DNA of 7,340 nucleotides from Fulvivirga aurantia. Its GTDB lineage: Bacteria > Bacteroidota > Bacteroidia > Cytophagales > Cyclobacteriaceae. Below are positions 1 to 6,435 of this stretch, in pieces. Both the position numbers and the translations under genes were made by a program. Within the stretch, counting starts at the first letter, position 1. Every line of letters begins with the position of its first letter. The stretch is from assembly GCF_009711475.1 (NCBI RefSeq), contig NZ_SMMD01000755.1, positions 1 to 7,340 on the forward strand, in the 5' to 3' direction. The notes beneath the pieces are model-generated. The model had not been told where the DNA came from. It worked only from the letters and a program-made list of their open reading frames with translations, and searched no databases.

Positions 1-942
1 ATTCTGAATATCGGAGACCAAGGTTGCAAAGTTTTCAATCATTTGCACTGCCTGGCTTTTTGGGTAAGGCACTGAATTTCTTTCAAACTCATTGGGTGTC
101 GCCATACCCTCTCTTTTAGTATAACCAATATCATAAGACGGTCCTTCTTCAAAGGCAAAACCTTTGTCCCAGTCTAATACATAATCATCCATGGTTATAA
201 GGCCTCTTTCGCCTAAAATATTGATATCCATCACACAAACACCAGAGTTGAAGCCGGCATTCCATAAAGAAGATGTGCCATCGGTAAACTCTATTACACC
301 TCCAGCTCTTGAAAATGCGTTAGTTTCTGCATCTCTTTCTGCAACTGTACTTATTTTCTTTATCTCCTTATCACCTGGCAGGTACTCGACCATAGCCCTC
401 ACATTATACCAGGCCATATCACCAATTACACCAGTAGGCTCCATTTCAGGATTATACCTGATGTTGTCCTTGTCTTCCATAGGAAAAAAGAATGATGTGT
501 TGACTCCCTTTAAATTTCCTATCGATTCTTTCATTTTGCTAAGCACTTCTAAATGACGCGGATTGTGCACGAAATGTGTAGCATCCATAAACACTACATT
601 ATTTTCACGACACACATCTGTCATTTTTCTCACAGAATCATATCCGTTAAAAGGTTTGTCAGCCAATAAATGTAACCCTGCTTTTGCTGTAGCTACACCA
701 ATCTCTTCTTTTGCTGTAGTTGGCACACCCAGATAAACTGCATCAATGGTTCCGGACTGAATCATTTCATTCCAACTACCATAACTGTTGGTTACATTGT
801 ATTTACCTGCAAATTCATCAGCGGTTTCTTTTTTTCGACTAGCCACGGCACCAATCTCTGCATTTTCGGCTTCCAAAATTGCTTTAGCCACTACATTGGA
901 GATCATACCTGTGCCTACAATACCTATTCTAAGTTTACTCAT
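1..942 (-). CDS. Gfo/Idh/MocA-family NAD(P)-dependent oxidoreductase (3' end outside window)
   Basis: A reading frame without stops runs from an ATG at 940-942 to the window edge, giving 314 residues. The N-terminus is a Rossmann fold with the dinucleotide-binding motif GIVGTG (residues 7-12). Residues 94-98 read ADKPF and match the family's EKP signature, with Lys96 as the expected catalytic lysine; the usual Glu is Asp here. THFVHNPRH follows and matches the segment after the Rossmann domain, and the rest fits the C-terminal substrate-binding alpha/beta domain. Family members usually have about 320-390 residues, so probably only a short tail is missing. Known members oxidise or reduce sugars, inositols or related polyols in the cytoplasm; the substrate cannot be told from sequence. 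It starts 29 bases after the stop of the exported DJ-1-like gene and has no room for its own promoter, so it is probably co-transcribed with that gene. The family call is firm; the substrate is unknown. Confidence 0.93.
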   Translation of the reverse strand, partial: MSKLRIGIVGTGMISNVVAKAILEAENAEIGAVASRKKETADEFAGKYNVTNSYGSWNEMIQSGTIDAVYLGVPTTAKEEIGVATAKAGLHLLADKPFNGYDSVRKMTDVCRENNVVFMDATHFVHNPRHLEVLSKMKESIGNLKGVNTSFFFPMEDKDNIRYNPEMEPTGVIGDMAWYNVRAMVEYLPGDKEIKKISTVAERDAETNAFSRAGGVIEFTDGTSSLWNAGFNSGVCVMDINILGERGLITMDDYVLDWDKGFAFEEGPSYDIGYTKREGMATPNEFERNSVPYPKSQAVQMIENFATLVSDIQN

Positions 943-971
943 ATACTTTCTATTGTAACTAGTAAGATCAA

Positions 972-1739
972 TTACTTCGTCTGAAGCACTTCTACGATAG
1001 CTTTGCCCAAATCATGAGCAGAAGCAGGATTTTGACCTGTGATAAGTCTACCATCTACAGAAACTTTTGATTGCCAATTATCTGCTTTTGATATAATCGC
1101 TCCACGCTCTTCGAGTTTTGTTTCAAGTAAGAAAGGAACAACATCTTCTAACTCTACCGCTCTTTCTTCCTCATTGGTAAATGTGCTTACAGTTTTTCCA
1201 TCTACAAGATATTTACCATTGCTAAGCTTGATATTTACCAAACCGGCAGGCCCGTGACAAACCGCACTTACTACCCCGTTCTTCTCATAAATCGTAGAGG
1301 CAATCTTGGCTAGTTTTTTATTGTTAGGAAAATCCCACATAGTACCGTGACCACCAGCAAAATGTATGGCTACATAATCATCTGGGTTTACTTCATTAGG
1401 TTTTTTTGTGTGGTTTAGCTTGATCTGATATTCTTTATCTAACCAAAACTTTCGGTTTATAGGATCTTCTACATCGAAGCCATCTACAGGAACACTGCCT
1501 CCTTCCGGACTCACAAATTCGATCTCATAACCAGCATCCATTAGCACAGCCCAAGGGTGAGCCACTTCGCTCAAATAATAGCCTGTCGGCTCGCCTGTGT
1601 CACCTTTTTCGCCATGACTGGTTACTACAAATAGTATTTTTTCTTTTTTCTGATCCTGGGCATATACATTTAGACTGTTAATAGTAAGTGCCAGTAATAA
1701 TATTGTTAGAACTTTAGTTATTCTACTCATTTTCTTCAC
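972..1739 (-). CDS. Exported DJ-1/PfpI (Hsp31-like) family protein
   Basis: This 255-residue protein begins with a type I signal peptide: a basic start, a hydrophobic core at about residues 9-22, and likely cleavage after VYA (27). The mature part is a DJ-1/PfpI (class I glutamine amidotransferase-like) domain. Cys161 sits in the nucleophile elbow AVCHGPAGL, His162 follows it, the conserved acidic residue is Glu58 (TGYYLSEVAHP), and GGHGTMWDFP (129-138) is typical of the Hsp31-like branch. Relatives are cofactor-independent glyoxalases or holdases. Glyoxalase or detoxification activity is inference, and export to the periplasm is predicted. The longest frame starts at a GTG (1737-1739); an ATG nine bases downstream (1728-1730, MSRITKV) also leaves a good signal peptide and may be the true start. 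Neither has a clear Shine-Dalgarno sequence. A strong Bacteroidota promoter element and a CRP-like operator lie upstream. A Gfo/Idh/MocA oxidoreductase follows after 29 bases, probably on the same transcript. Confidence 0.92.
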   Translation of the reverse strand: MKKMSRITKVLTILLLALTINSLNVYAQDQKKEKILFVVTSHGEKGDTGEPTGYYLSEVAHPWAVLMDAGYEIEFVSPEGGSVPVDGFDVEDPINRKFWLDKEYQIKLNHTKKPNEVNPDDYVAIHFAGGHGTMWDFPNNKKLAKIASTIYEKNGVVSAVCHGPAGLVNIKLSNGKYLVDGKTVSTFTNEEERAVELEDVVPFLLETKLEERGAIISKADNWQSKVSVDGRLITGQNPASAHDLGKAIVEVLQTK

Positions 1740-1769
1740 GTTTAAATGGTTATTAAATTTTAACTGCTA

Positions 1770-1777
1770 CAAAGCTA
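1770..1777 (-). promoter_or_regulatory. Bacteroidota-type -7 promoter element for the DJ-1-like gene
   Basis: On the minus strand these eight bases read TAGCTTTG, an exact match to the Bacteroidota -7 consensus TAnnTTTG. They lie about 30 bases before the GTG start and 40 before the alternative ATG, leaving a leader of about 25-35 bases. No good -33 TTTG is seen 19-21 bases upstream; the nearest is a weak TGTTAG. This would fit an activator-dependent promoter, and a CRP-like site lies further upstream. The start of transcription, near 1764, is inferred. Confidence 0.55.
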
Positions 1778-1804
1778 GATTACAGACCTAAAGGCTAACA
1801 GGAG

Positions 1805-1837
1805 GTATATCACAATTATGATGTGATGTATATCACA
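1805..1837 (-). promoter_or_regulatory. CRP/FNR-like operator array (three TGTGAT half-sites)
   Basis: The core at 1822-1837 reads TGTGATGTATATCACA, a fit to the CRP-type palindrome TGTGA-N6-TCACA with both arms perfect. A third half-site lies at 1805-1814: the ten bases GTATATCACA are repeated exactly at 1828-1837, 23 bases away. The array therefore contains both TGTGAT-N4-ATCACA and ATCACA-N7-TGTGAT. It occupies the gap between the topoisomerase IB stop and the DJ-1-like start. If the TAGCTTTG element is the promoter, the palindrome is centred about 65 bases before the transcription start, a usual position for activation by a Crp-family regulator. Binding by such a regulator is inference; no regulator gene is present in the window. 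Confidence 0.5.
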
Positions 1838-1844
1838 CACTTTG

Positions 1845-2834
1845 CTAGATGAGGTCTAAAATCAGTTGTTCGGAATCTTCAAGGTGCTCATCTGTATAAC
1901 TTGCGGTGGTATTTACCCCATTGCTAACCACTGCCTCTAACACTGCCGGGTGAATGTAGTATTTACGACAAGTTGCCACGGTATTGCCTAGTGATTTGGC
2001 CACTTTTTTAATCAATGTTGGCTCAAGTGTGAGTCGTTTATTCTGACTCACTTCTTCTTTTGCCTTGTCGTAATATTCAATAGCGAGCTTTGTGCCGGCC
2101 CAGGTTCTAAAGTCCTTGGCTGTAAATGGCTTGCCGGATATGTTATTTATATATTCGTTGACGTCAGAGCTGTCTATAGAAGTCCATTTGGTGGACTCAT
2201 CCTTATAGCGGAACACTTCGTATCCCGGCAAATCAGATATTTCTTTAATCAAAGAGACCAGGCGCTGATCTTCAATTTTTATTTCCCTATGCTTATTACT
2301 TTTGGCCTTATAATTAAATGTTATACTACTTTTAGTGGCATCTAAGTGCTTTCGTCTTAAGGTGGTAAGCCCATAGGTTTTATTCCTGTCTGTATAGTAT
2401 TGATTACCGATTCGCAGGTAATGCTCATCTAACAGGTGTACGACCAGCGCACATACTTTTTTTCTACTCCAATCCTTATCTCTAAGGTCTTTTTCTACCT
2501 GCGCTCTTATTATCGGTAGGGTTGAACCAAATTTTTTGAGTCTTGCAAACTTAGTTTGTTGATTATAGGCCACCCACTCTGTATGGTAAATATATTGCTT
2601 GCGGCTTTTCATATCCTTACCAGTACTTTGAAGATGACCTGTTTCATCAGGACAAATCCACACTTCTTGCCAAATCGGAGGTATAACAAGGTCTTTTATA
2701 CGCTGAATGATGACCTGGTCACTAATCTTTACCCCATCTTCATTTTTATATATAAAACCCCTACCCCATTTGTGTCGGGTAAACCCCGGATCTTCATCAG
2801 ATACGTAAACTAGCTTGGGTTTTTCTATTTCCAT
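1845..2834 (-). CDS. DNA topoisomerase IB (bacterial, poxvirus-type)
   Basis: This 329-residue protein is a full-length type IB topoisomerase, a cytoplasmic enzyme that relaxes supercoils through a 3'-phosphotyrosyl intermediate without ATP. The N-terminal domain (about 1-90) carries the typical GFTRHKWGRGF, IPPIWQEVWICPDETGHLQ and GKDMKSRKQYIYH segments. The catalytic domain shows Arg141 (LRIGN), Lys178 (in KAKSN), Arg243 (FRTWAGT), Asn284 (SLGNT) and the nucleophile Tyr293 (CRKYYIHP). Asn284 stands where the vaccinia enzyme has His265; from memory the Deinococcus radiodurans enzyme also has Asn there, so this is normal for bacterial members. The ATG at 2832-2834 gives the expected N-terminus; no Shine-Dalgarno sequence precedes it. 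It is the last gene of a likely four-gene run and starts 44 bases after the J-domain gene. Topoisomerase IB is an accessory enzyme in bacteria, and its role here is not indicated by the neighbours. Confidence 0.96.
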   Translation of the reverse strand: MEIEKPKLVYVSDEDPGFTRHKWGRGFIYKNEDGVKISDQVIIQRIKDLVIPPIWQEVWICPDETGHLQSTGKDMKSRKQYIYHTEWVAYNQQTKFARLKKFGSTLPIIRAQVEKDLRDKDWSRKKVCALVVHLLDEHYLRIGNQYYTDRNKTYGLTTLRRKHLDATKSSITFNYKAKSNKHREIKIEDQRLVSLIKEISDLPGYEVFRYKDESTKWTSIDSSDVNEYINNISGKPFTAKDFRTWAGTKLAIEYYDKAKEEVSQNKRLTLEPTLIKKVAKSLGNTVATCRKYYIHPAVLEAVVSNGVNTTASYTDEHLEDSEQLILDLI

Positions 2835-2878
2835 GAAAATAAAAACAAGCCGTTTTTACTATTTGTTTGACTAAACGT

Positions 2879-3673
2879 CTAAAGGTTGTCAGAAAAATAG
2901 ACGAGCATAAAAAGTTGAATGAGCGTAAGAAAGGACATCAATATGGCCATAGAAACTCTATTATCATCGTTACCTATAGATTTGAGATATAGAAAACCCA
3001 TGAACAATACAAAAGGAATGAGATACATATAAATCTTATATATACCCATCGAATGGTTGTGAAGTTGTTTTTGACCCAATACTTCTAACTCTGCCTTTAA
3101 TGGCTTTCCGAAAATTGGTGTCACAAATACTACCGCGTATCGCGAAACCATGAGCTCTACAACTTCGCCTTTCTCAAATTTCATGATATAATCACTAAAC
3201 CTAATCTTATCGGCAATATGAGTTGAGCCCTGTCTAATTTCGTATATCGAGAGCACTTCTTGCCTTACCTCTGTCATCGGCAAATTGCTGTCTAATAACA
3301 GCATAATGTTGAAGCACACAATAAGCACTACAAAAATTTTATAGCGAGACAAAAACGTTGTGATTAGCTCCTTTTGGTAAAGCGCTTTCTCACGCGCCAT
3401 CTGCCGGGCTCGTGCCTTTGCCTGATTTCTTTTTGATTCATATTCCCTTTCAAATGGGTTATAATCATACCTTACATTTTCATTATGTGGTTTTGGGCCA
3501 ACTGAAATAAGAAAATTATAAGCCTCGGTAATTTCGATAAATCGCTCCTTAGCTAGTGGGTCCTTCGAAACATCAGGGTGATGTTTCTTGGAGAGGGTAC
3601 GATACGCATTTTTGAGTTCTTGCTTAGTAGCACCAGGTGAGAGCCCCAGTCGGTTTAAATATTCGTTATGCAT
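2879..3673 (-). CDS. Membrane-anchored J-domain (DnaJ-like) protein
   Basis: The first 57 or so residues of this 264-residue protein form a J domain: YLNRLGLSPGAT, helix II with AYRTLSKKHHPDVSK (HPD at 32-34), then ERFIEITEAYNFL. The HPD motif is what stimulates DnaK-type ATPase. No Gly/Phe linker, zinc finger or DnaJ C-terminal domain is present, so it is a type III J protein. A highly basic stretch (about 78-111) leads to a membrane segment at about 113-128. A soluble stretch of some 80 residues follows (129-211), then two more hydrophobic helices (about 212-230 and 241-260). With the J domain in the cytoplasm, the 129-211 segment should face the periplasm. It probably recruits DnaK to the inner membrane; the client is unknown. 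It starts 19 bases after the GNAT gene without a Shine-Dalgarno sequence and is probably co-transcribed with it and with the topoisomerase gene. Confidence 0.88.
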   Translation of the reverse strand: MHNEYLNRLGLSPGATKQELKNAYRTLSKKHHPDVSKDPLAKERFIEITEAYNFLISVGPKPHNENVRYDYNPFEREYESKRNQAKARARQMAREKALYQKELITTFLSRYKIFVVLIVCFNIMLLLDSNLPMTEVRQEVLSIYEIRQGSTHIADKIRFSDYIMKFEKGEVVELMVSRYAVVFVTPIFGKPLKAELEVLGQKQLHNHSMGIYKIYMYLIPFVLFMGFLYLKSIGNDDNRVSMAILMSFLTLIQLFMLVYFSDNL

Positions 3674-3692
3674 AAATAATCTATGTGCTCTG

Positions 3693-4160
3693 CTACTTCG
3701 CTATCCATTGTATTTTTACAGCAGAAAGCTCCTTTAATTCCAGTCGCTCTTCAGCAATTAATTTAAATCCGTTTTTTAGGTAGAATTTTACGGGTGGTTT
3801 GTATGGCAAACCACTTGCAGTAGAATAATTATCACGATCGACAACCCATCCATTCAACACTCGATTTTTGGTTTTTGCCATGTTCAGTAATTTGCTTCCC
3901 ACCCCTCTACCTTGTATGTCAGACGCAAGAATCATAGAAAACCATCGCTCATCTTGCCTTATAAAATCAGAATACCACCCCTTAATTTTATCACCATCTA
4001 TGACGATGACATGCCTATGGTTACTTAAGCTATTTAAATATTTATTGAATGAATTTAAGTCCGGGTGTCTTATACCTACAGGAAACCCATTGTTCCATAA
4101 GTCTATTATCGCATTTTTTTGATTGTCTGATAAATCTAATTTTTCAAGGAATTGATACAT
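3693..4160 (-). CDS. GNAT-family N-acetyltransferase
   Basis: This 155-residue protein has the size and layout of a single-domain GNAT enzyme, which transfers an acetyl group from acetyl-CoA to an amine. The acetyl-CoA-binding motif A is SMILASDIQGRGVGSKLL (75-92), with the Q/R-x-x-G-x-G pyrophosphate loop at QGRGVG (83-88). KFYLKNGFKLIAEE (125-138) is the usual motif B end of the fold. The substrate cannot be told. Its ATG (4158-4160) shares one base with the TAA stop of the lipoprotein gene (TAATG), so translation is probably coupled, which also supports this start. A weak GAAGG lies about 11 bases before the start. The J-domain gene follows after 19 bases. The family call is firm; any functional tie to the lipoprotein is inferred only from the overlap. 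Confidence 0.88.
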   Translation of the reverse strand: MYQFLEKLDLSDNQKNAIIDLWNNGFPVGIRHPDLNSFNKYLNSLSNHRHVIVIDGDKIKGWYSDFIRQDERWFSMILASDIQGRGVGSKLLNMAKTKNRVLNGWVVDRDNYSTASGLPYKPPVKFYLKNGFKLIAEERLELKELSAVKIQWIAK

Positions 4161-5254
4161 TATGGAAGCGACACCTTCAAAATCGGGAAGTTTAGGTCTG
4201 ACACATCTCCACCTGCCAGGTGTATTTTAGAGTTTGTATAATATAATTCACCGTTATAGATACTAAATGTATCGGCCCAACTCACATCTTCGCCTTCTGT
4301 TAATGTTTTTATTTCACCATCAGGAGTGAGATAGTTGATTTTGTTATTTTCTAAATCCGCAAAGTATAAATTGCCTTTATCATCTAATATCATACCGTCT
4401 GGTGCGGCTGTCTTTTTTACCTCAATTACTTCTTTTTCAGGGTTATCTGATGAAATGAGTGCCTCTGTTGGTATAGCATATAATGTATAACCGCTAAGCG
4501 CGTGGTAATAGAGTTTGTCATTTTTTAAATCTAATGCGATACCATCACTATGCACTGTGTTCTCCCATTTCTTACCATCTACCACCAGATGATCAACCTC
4601 AGCAGCGGTTGAAGGATGGTCATCGAGCACCCTTTTACTCTCTCCCGTTGCTAAGTCCATTACAATAAGGCCCGACTCACCCGAATCTGTGAAATAAATC
4701 TTCCCGTTTTTGTCGTCAACCCTCAAATCATTGACATAAGAATTTTGTTTATAAGAGCCTTCTGTAAGCTTCAATACTTTATCTAACTTATTTGTACTGA
4801 GGTCTACAACAAAAACCCTTGGAGCATCCTTTACACCTTTAAACATGGGGTTTCTCGTATCGAGGATATACAATTTACCATCATGAGCCAATACCGATTG
4901 AACGCACATAAAAATACCATCCAAGTCCTCTGAATTAGGATTATAATTATTCATGCCAAGATTTGGGTAGGATTGATAACCTCCTTCTTCACTGTTGACC
5001 TCAACCACAGAATAAGGTACATTTTCTCTCCAGCGAGGAAAGTTGGCAAAAATACGTCCATTATCAGAAACTGTAACTCCCGTTACCTGGACACCATTAA
5101 ATGATATCACCTCATTTTCAGCTTTTGTTTCTTCTGTTCTATTTAGTTCATCAGTGGCCTGATGCGTTTCAGATTCTTCTTTGGTAGAAGATTGACCACA
5201 CGAGATTAATCCCAGAAATGCTAAAACCGATAAATACTTAATGTAGGCTTTCAT
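4160..5254 (-). CDS. MRJP/yellow-family (SMP-30-like beta-propeller) lipoprotein
   Basis: This 364-residue protein starts with a lipoprotein signal peptide; the lipobox is LISC with Cys19. A low-complexity acidic, Ser/Thr/Glu-rich linker (about 20-48) follows. The rest is a six-bladed propeller of the major royal jelly/yellow type: VTVSDNGRIFANFPRW (60-75), KLYILDTRN (127-135), IYFTDSG (186-192), HSDGIALD (235-242), APDGMILDDKGNLYFAD (284-300) and SWADTFSIYNGELYYTNS (325-342). Relatives are annotated as L-dopachrome tautomerase-related or gluconolactonase-like, but the bacterial activities are mostly unproven. After processing it should be lipid-anchored in the outer membrane. KEE at 25-27 sits near the anchor and faintly recalls the Bacteroidota surface-export signal, so surface display is possible. 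An 82-base gap upstream may hold a promoter. The GNAT gene overlaps its stop by one base. Confidence 0.9.
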   Translation of the reverse strand: MKAYIKYLSVLAFLGLISCGQSSTKEESETHQATDELNRTEETKAENEVISFNGVQVTGVTVSDNGRIFANFPRWRENVPYSVVEVNSEEGGYQSYPNLGMNNYNPNSEDLDGIFMCVQSVLAHDGKLYILDTRNPMFKGVKDAPRVFVVDLSTNKLDKVLKLTEGSYKQNSYVNDLRVDDKNGKIYFTDSGESGLIVMDLATGESKRVLDDHPSTAAEVDHLVVDGKKWENTVHSDGIALDLKNDKLYYHALSGYTLYAIPTEALISSDNPEKEVIEVKKTAAPDGMILDDKGNLYFADLENNKINYLTPDGEIKTLTEGEDVSWADTFSIYNGELYYTNSKIHLAGGDVSDLNFPILKVSLP

Positions 5255-5279
5255 AAATCATGTTGTTTTAAATGCTCTC

Positions 5280-5287
5280 CGAAAATA
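5280..5287 (-). promoter_or_regulatory. Possible -7 promoter element for the lipoprotein gene run
   Basis: On the minus strand these bases read TATTTTCG, one mismatch from the Bacteroidota -7 consensus TAnnTTTG. They lie 25 bases before the lipoprotein ATG in the 82-base gap (5255-5336) after the Trp-rich gene. No convincing -33 element is seen at 19-21 bases spacing. The gap contains no clear terminator hairpin, so read-through from the sigma-factor unit cannot be excluded. Confidence 0.25.
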
Positions 5288-5336
5288 GCAAAAGCAAATT
5301 CAACTGTGAAGCTATCAAAACAAAATATGCAGACTT

Positions 5337-5837
5337 TTATAACCAGGGAATAAAGAAGAGCGCAAAAACACAGGCCAGATAAGTAATATGTAACTGCCAG
5401 TAATAATTTGCTATAAACAGGCCGGTAAGTAAAATTTTACTGTCCGTTATAGGAGAATACACTTGTCCCTTGACAGAATGTCCAGAAAATTTTACCTCGT
5501 TATTCTCTTCATCGGCAATTTTCCATTTTGTTGTCCATATATTAGTAAAACTCCAACTATAGGTTTTACCTTCCATTTCTACCTTTGCCTTTGGCCACCA
5601 ACAGTTATATTTAATACGCCCTATAGTCAATCCACTTTCTATATCTATTATATCTGTTGATTGAACAAAACTGTTTTTAACACGAAACAGGATATTCTTT
5701 CCTCCAGATACACCTATTGCAGATTGACTCCATCTCTTTTCCTTTAGTTGACCAATCTTATTACCATTGGCAAACAGTTGGTAAACACAGCGAAATAGAC
5801 CTTTTTTCCAGCTCAATACTATCATGTCATTCATCAT
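5337..5837 (-). CDS. Trp-rich protein of unknown function, third gene of the sigma-factor unit
   Basis: I do not recognise this 166-residue protein. It has nine tryptophans and reads as a series of short beta strands with turns (YQLFANGNKIGQL, NILFRVKN, TIGRIKYNCWWPKAKVEMEG, KTYSWSFTN, TTKWKIADEENNEVKFSG). A strongly hydrophobic end follows (about 134-166). This order, strands then a hydrophobic C-terminal helix, recalls the tubby/LURP-one/scramblase barrel, where such a helix fills the core. It could equally be a C-terminal membrane anchor. Both are inference. There is no signal peptide. The start used is the ATG at 5835-5837, overlapping the membrane-protein gene by 11 bases; ATGs at 5832-5834 and 5823-5825 are alternatives, the last without overlap. 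The overlap implies coupled translation and a role linked to the sigma factor and its membrane partner. Confidence 0.78.
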   Translation of the reverse strand: MMNDMIVLSWKKGLFRCVYQLFANGNKIGQLKEKRWSQSAIGVSGGKNILFRVKNSFVQSTDIIDIESGLTIGRIKYNCWWPKAKVEMEGKTYSWSFTNIWTTKWKIADEENNEVKFSGHSVKGQVYSPITDSKILLTGLFIANYYWQLHITYLACVFALFFIPWL

Positions 5838-6435
5838 TTTCTATATTTTTAACTTCTTTAAATGCTGCCGTTACATTCCGCAAATTAGTCTTGTAGAACC
5901 AGGCAATCGCTAACCACGCTACTGGCAAAATCAACACACAAGCTAATATGACTTCCCACAACTCACTCAAGTTTTGTGATAAGTCTTTACCGGCTAAAAC
6001 CGATACTACCGGAATTAGAAAAAAGGGCATAATTACATACATTGCTATGCTAAACCTTTTATAAAACCTGAGCATTTTTTTCAAATCAGTGTAATGGTTA
6101 AGTGCTCCGATATAAGTGTCTTCCTGAATATTTATCAGGTTAGCCTTTCGTATAAGGAGTACAGCCATTATAACTGACACAAATAAAATAAGGAATGTAC
6201 CACTCGCAGCCACTATATTGATTAGTGAGTTAAACTTGTTGAAGTTAATACCAATAAAAATCAAGGCTACTACAGTAATCACTGTCCCAATAGATTCGGC
6301 CATAACTATACGTCCTAGTCTCGAACTACTTTTCTCATGGGCCATCTTAATTATGAGTTTTTGAGTGAGCTTTTTTTGTTTGTCTAGCTCATCACTCATA
6401 TCAGACCAAATATTTTTCATTTCCTCAAGTTCCAT
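5827..6435 (-). CDS. Four-helix membrane protein, putative non-classical anti-sigma factor
   Basis: This 202-residue protein has a charged cytoplasmic N-terminus of about 45 residues (MELEEMKNIWSDMSDELDKQ and on, probably helical) and then four hydrophobic segments at about 46-64, 75-95, 128-147 and 161-180. A charged C-terminal tail follows. The 96-127 loop between helices two and three should be cytoplasmic. It lacks the HxxxCxxC zinc motif of ZAS anti-sigma factors and the FecR domains usual in this phylum. Similar proteins with a start of the type ...W..MS.EL..QK.LT are, from memory, common beside ECF sigma genes in Bacteroidota. That placement and the 11-base overlap with the sigma gene suggest it holds the sigma factor at the membrane; this is inference. 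The ATG at 6433-6435 has no Shine-Dalgarno sequence, as expected for a coupled gene. Confidence 0.82.
   Translation of the reverse strand: MELEEMKNIWSDMSDELDKQKKLTQKLIIKMAHEKSSSRLGRIVMAESIGTVITVVALIFIGINFNKFNSLINIVAASGTFLILFVSVIMAVLLIRKANLINIQEDTYIGALNHYTDLKKMLRFYKRFSIAMYVIMPFFLIPVVSVLAGKDLSQNLSELWEVILACVLILPVAWLAIAWFYKTNLRNVTAAFKEVKNIENDE

Noticed and set aside
191..556. Plus-strand open frame of 121 codons.
   Set aside because: It is antisense to the clearly conserved Gfo/Idh/MocA gene and shows no recognisable domain. The other plus-strand frames (1039-1257, 2556-2813, 3868-4122, 5463-5660, 7103-7324) are rejected for the same reason.
961..976. AGTAA/TTACT inverted repeat between the DJ-1-like and oxidoreductase genes.
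   Set aside because: It has only five AT-rich pairs, overlaps the stop codon and has no T tract.
2840..2856. AAAAAC/GTTTTT inverted repeat between the J-domain and topoisomerase genes as a terminator.
   Set aside because: The stem is six pairs with a single GC, and lies just before the topoisomerase start. It is too weak to call, though T-rich sequence follows on the minus strand.
4210..4222. Palindrome CACCTGCCAGGTG as a regulatory site.
   Set aside because: It lies inside the lipoprotein coding sequence (codons for HLAGG) and a similar CACCTGGCAGGT at 371-383 is also within a gene; coincidence is the simpler explanation.
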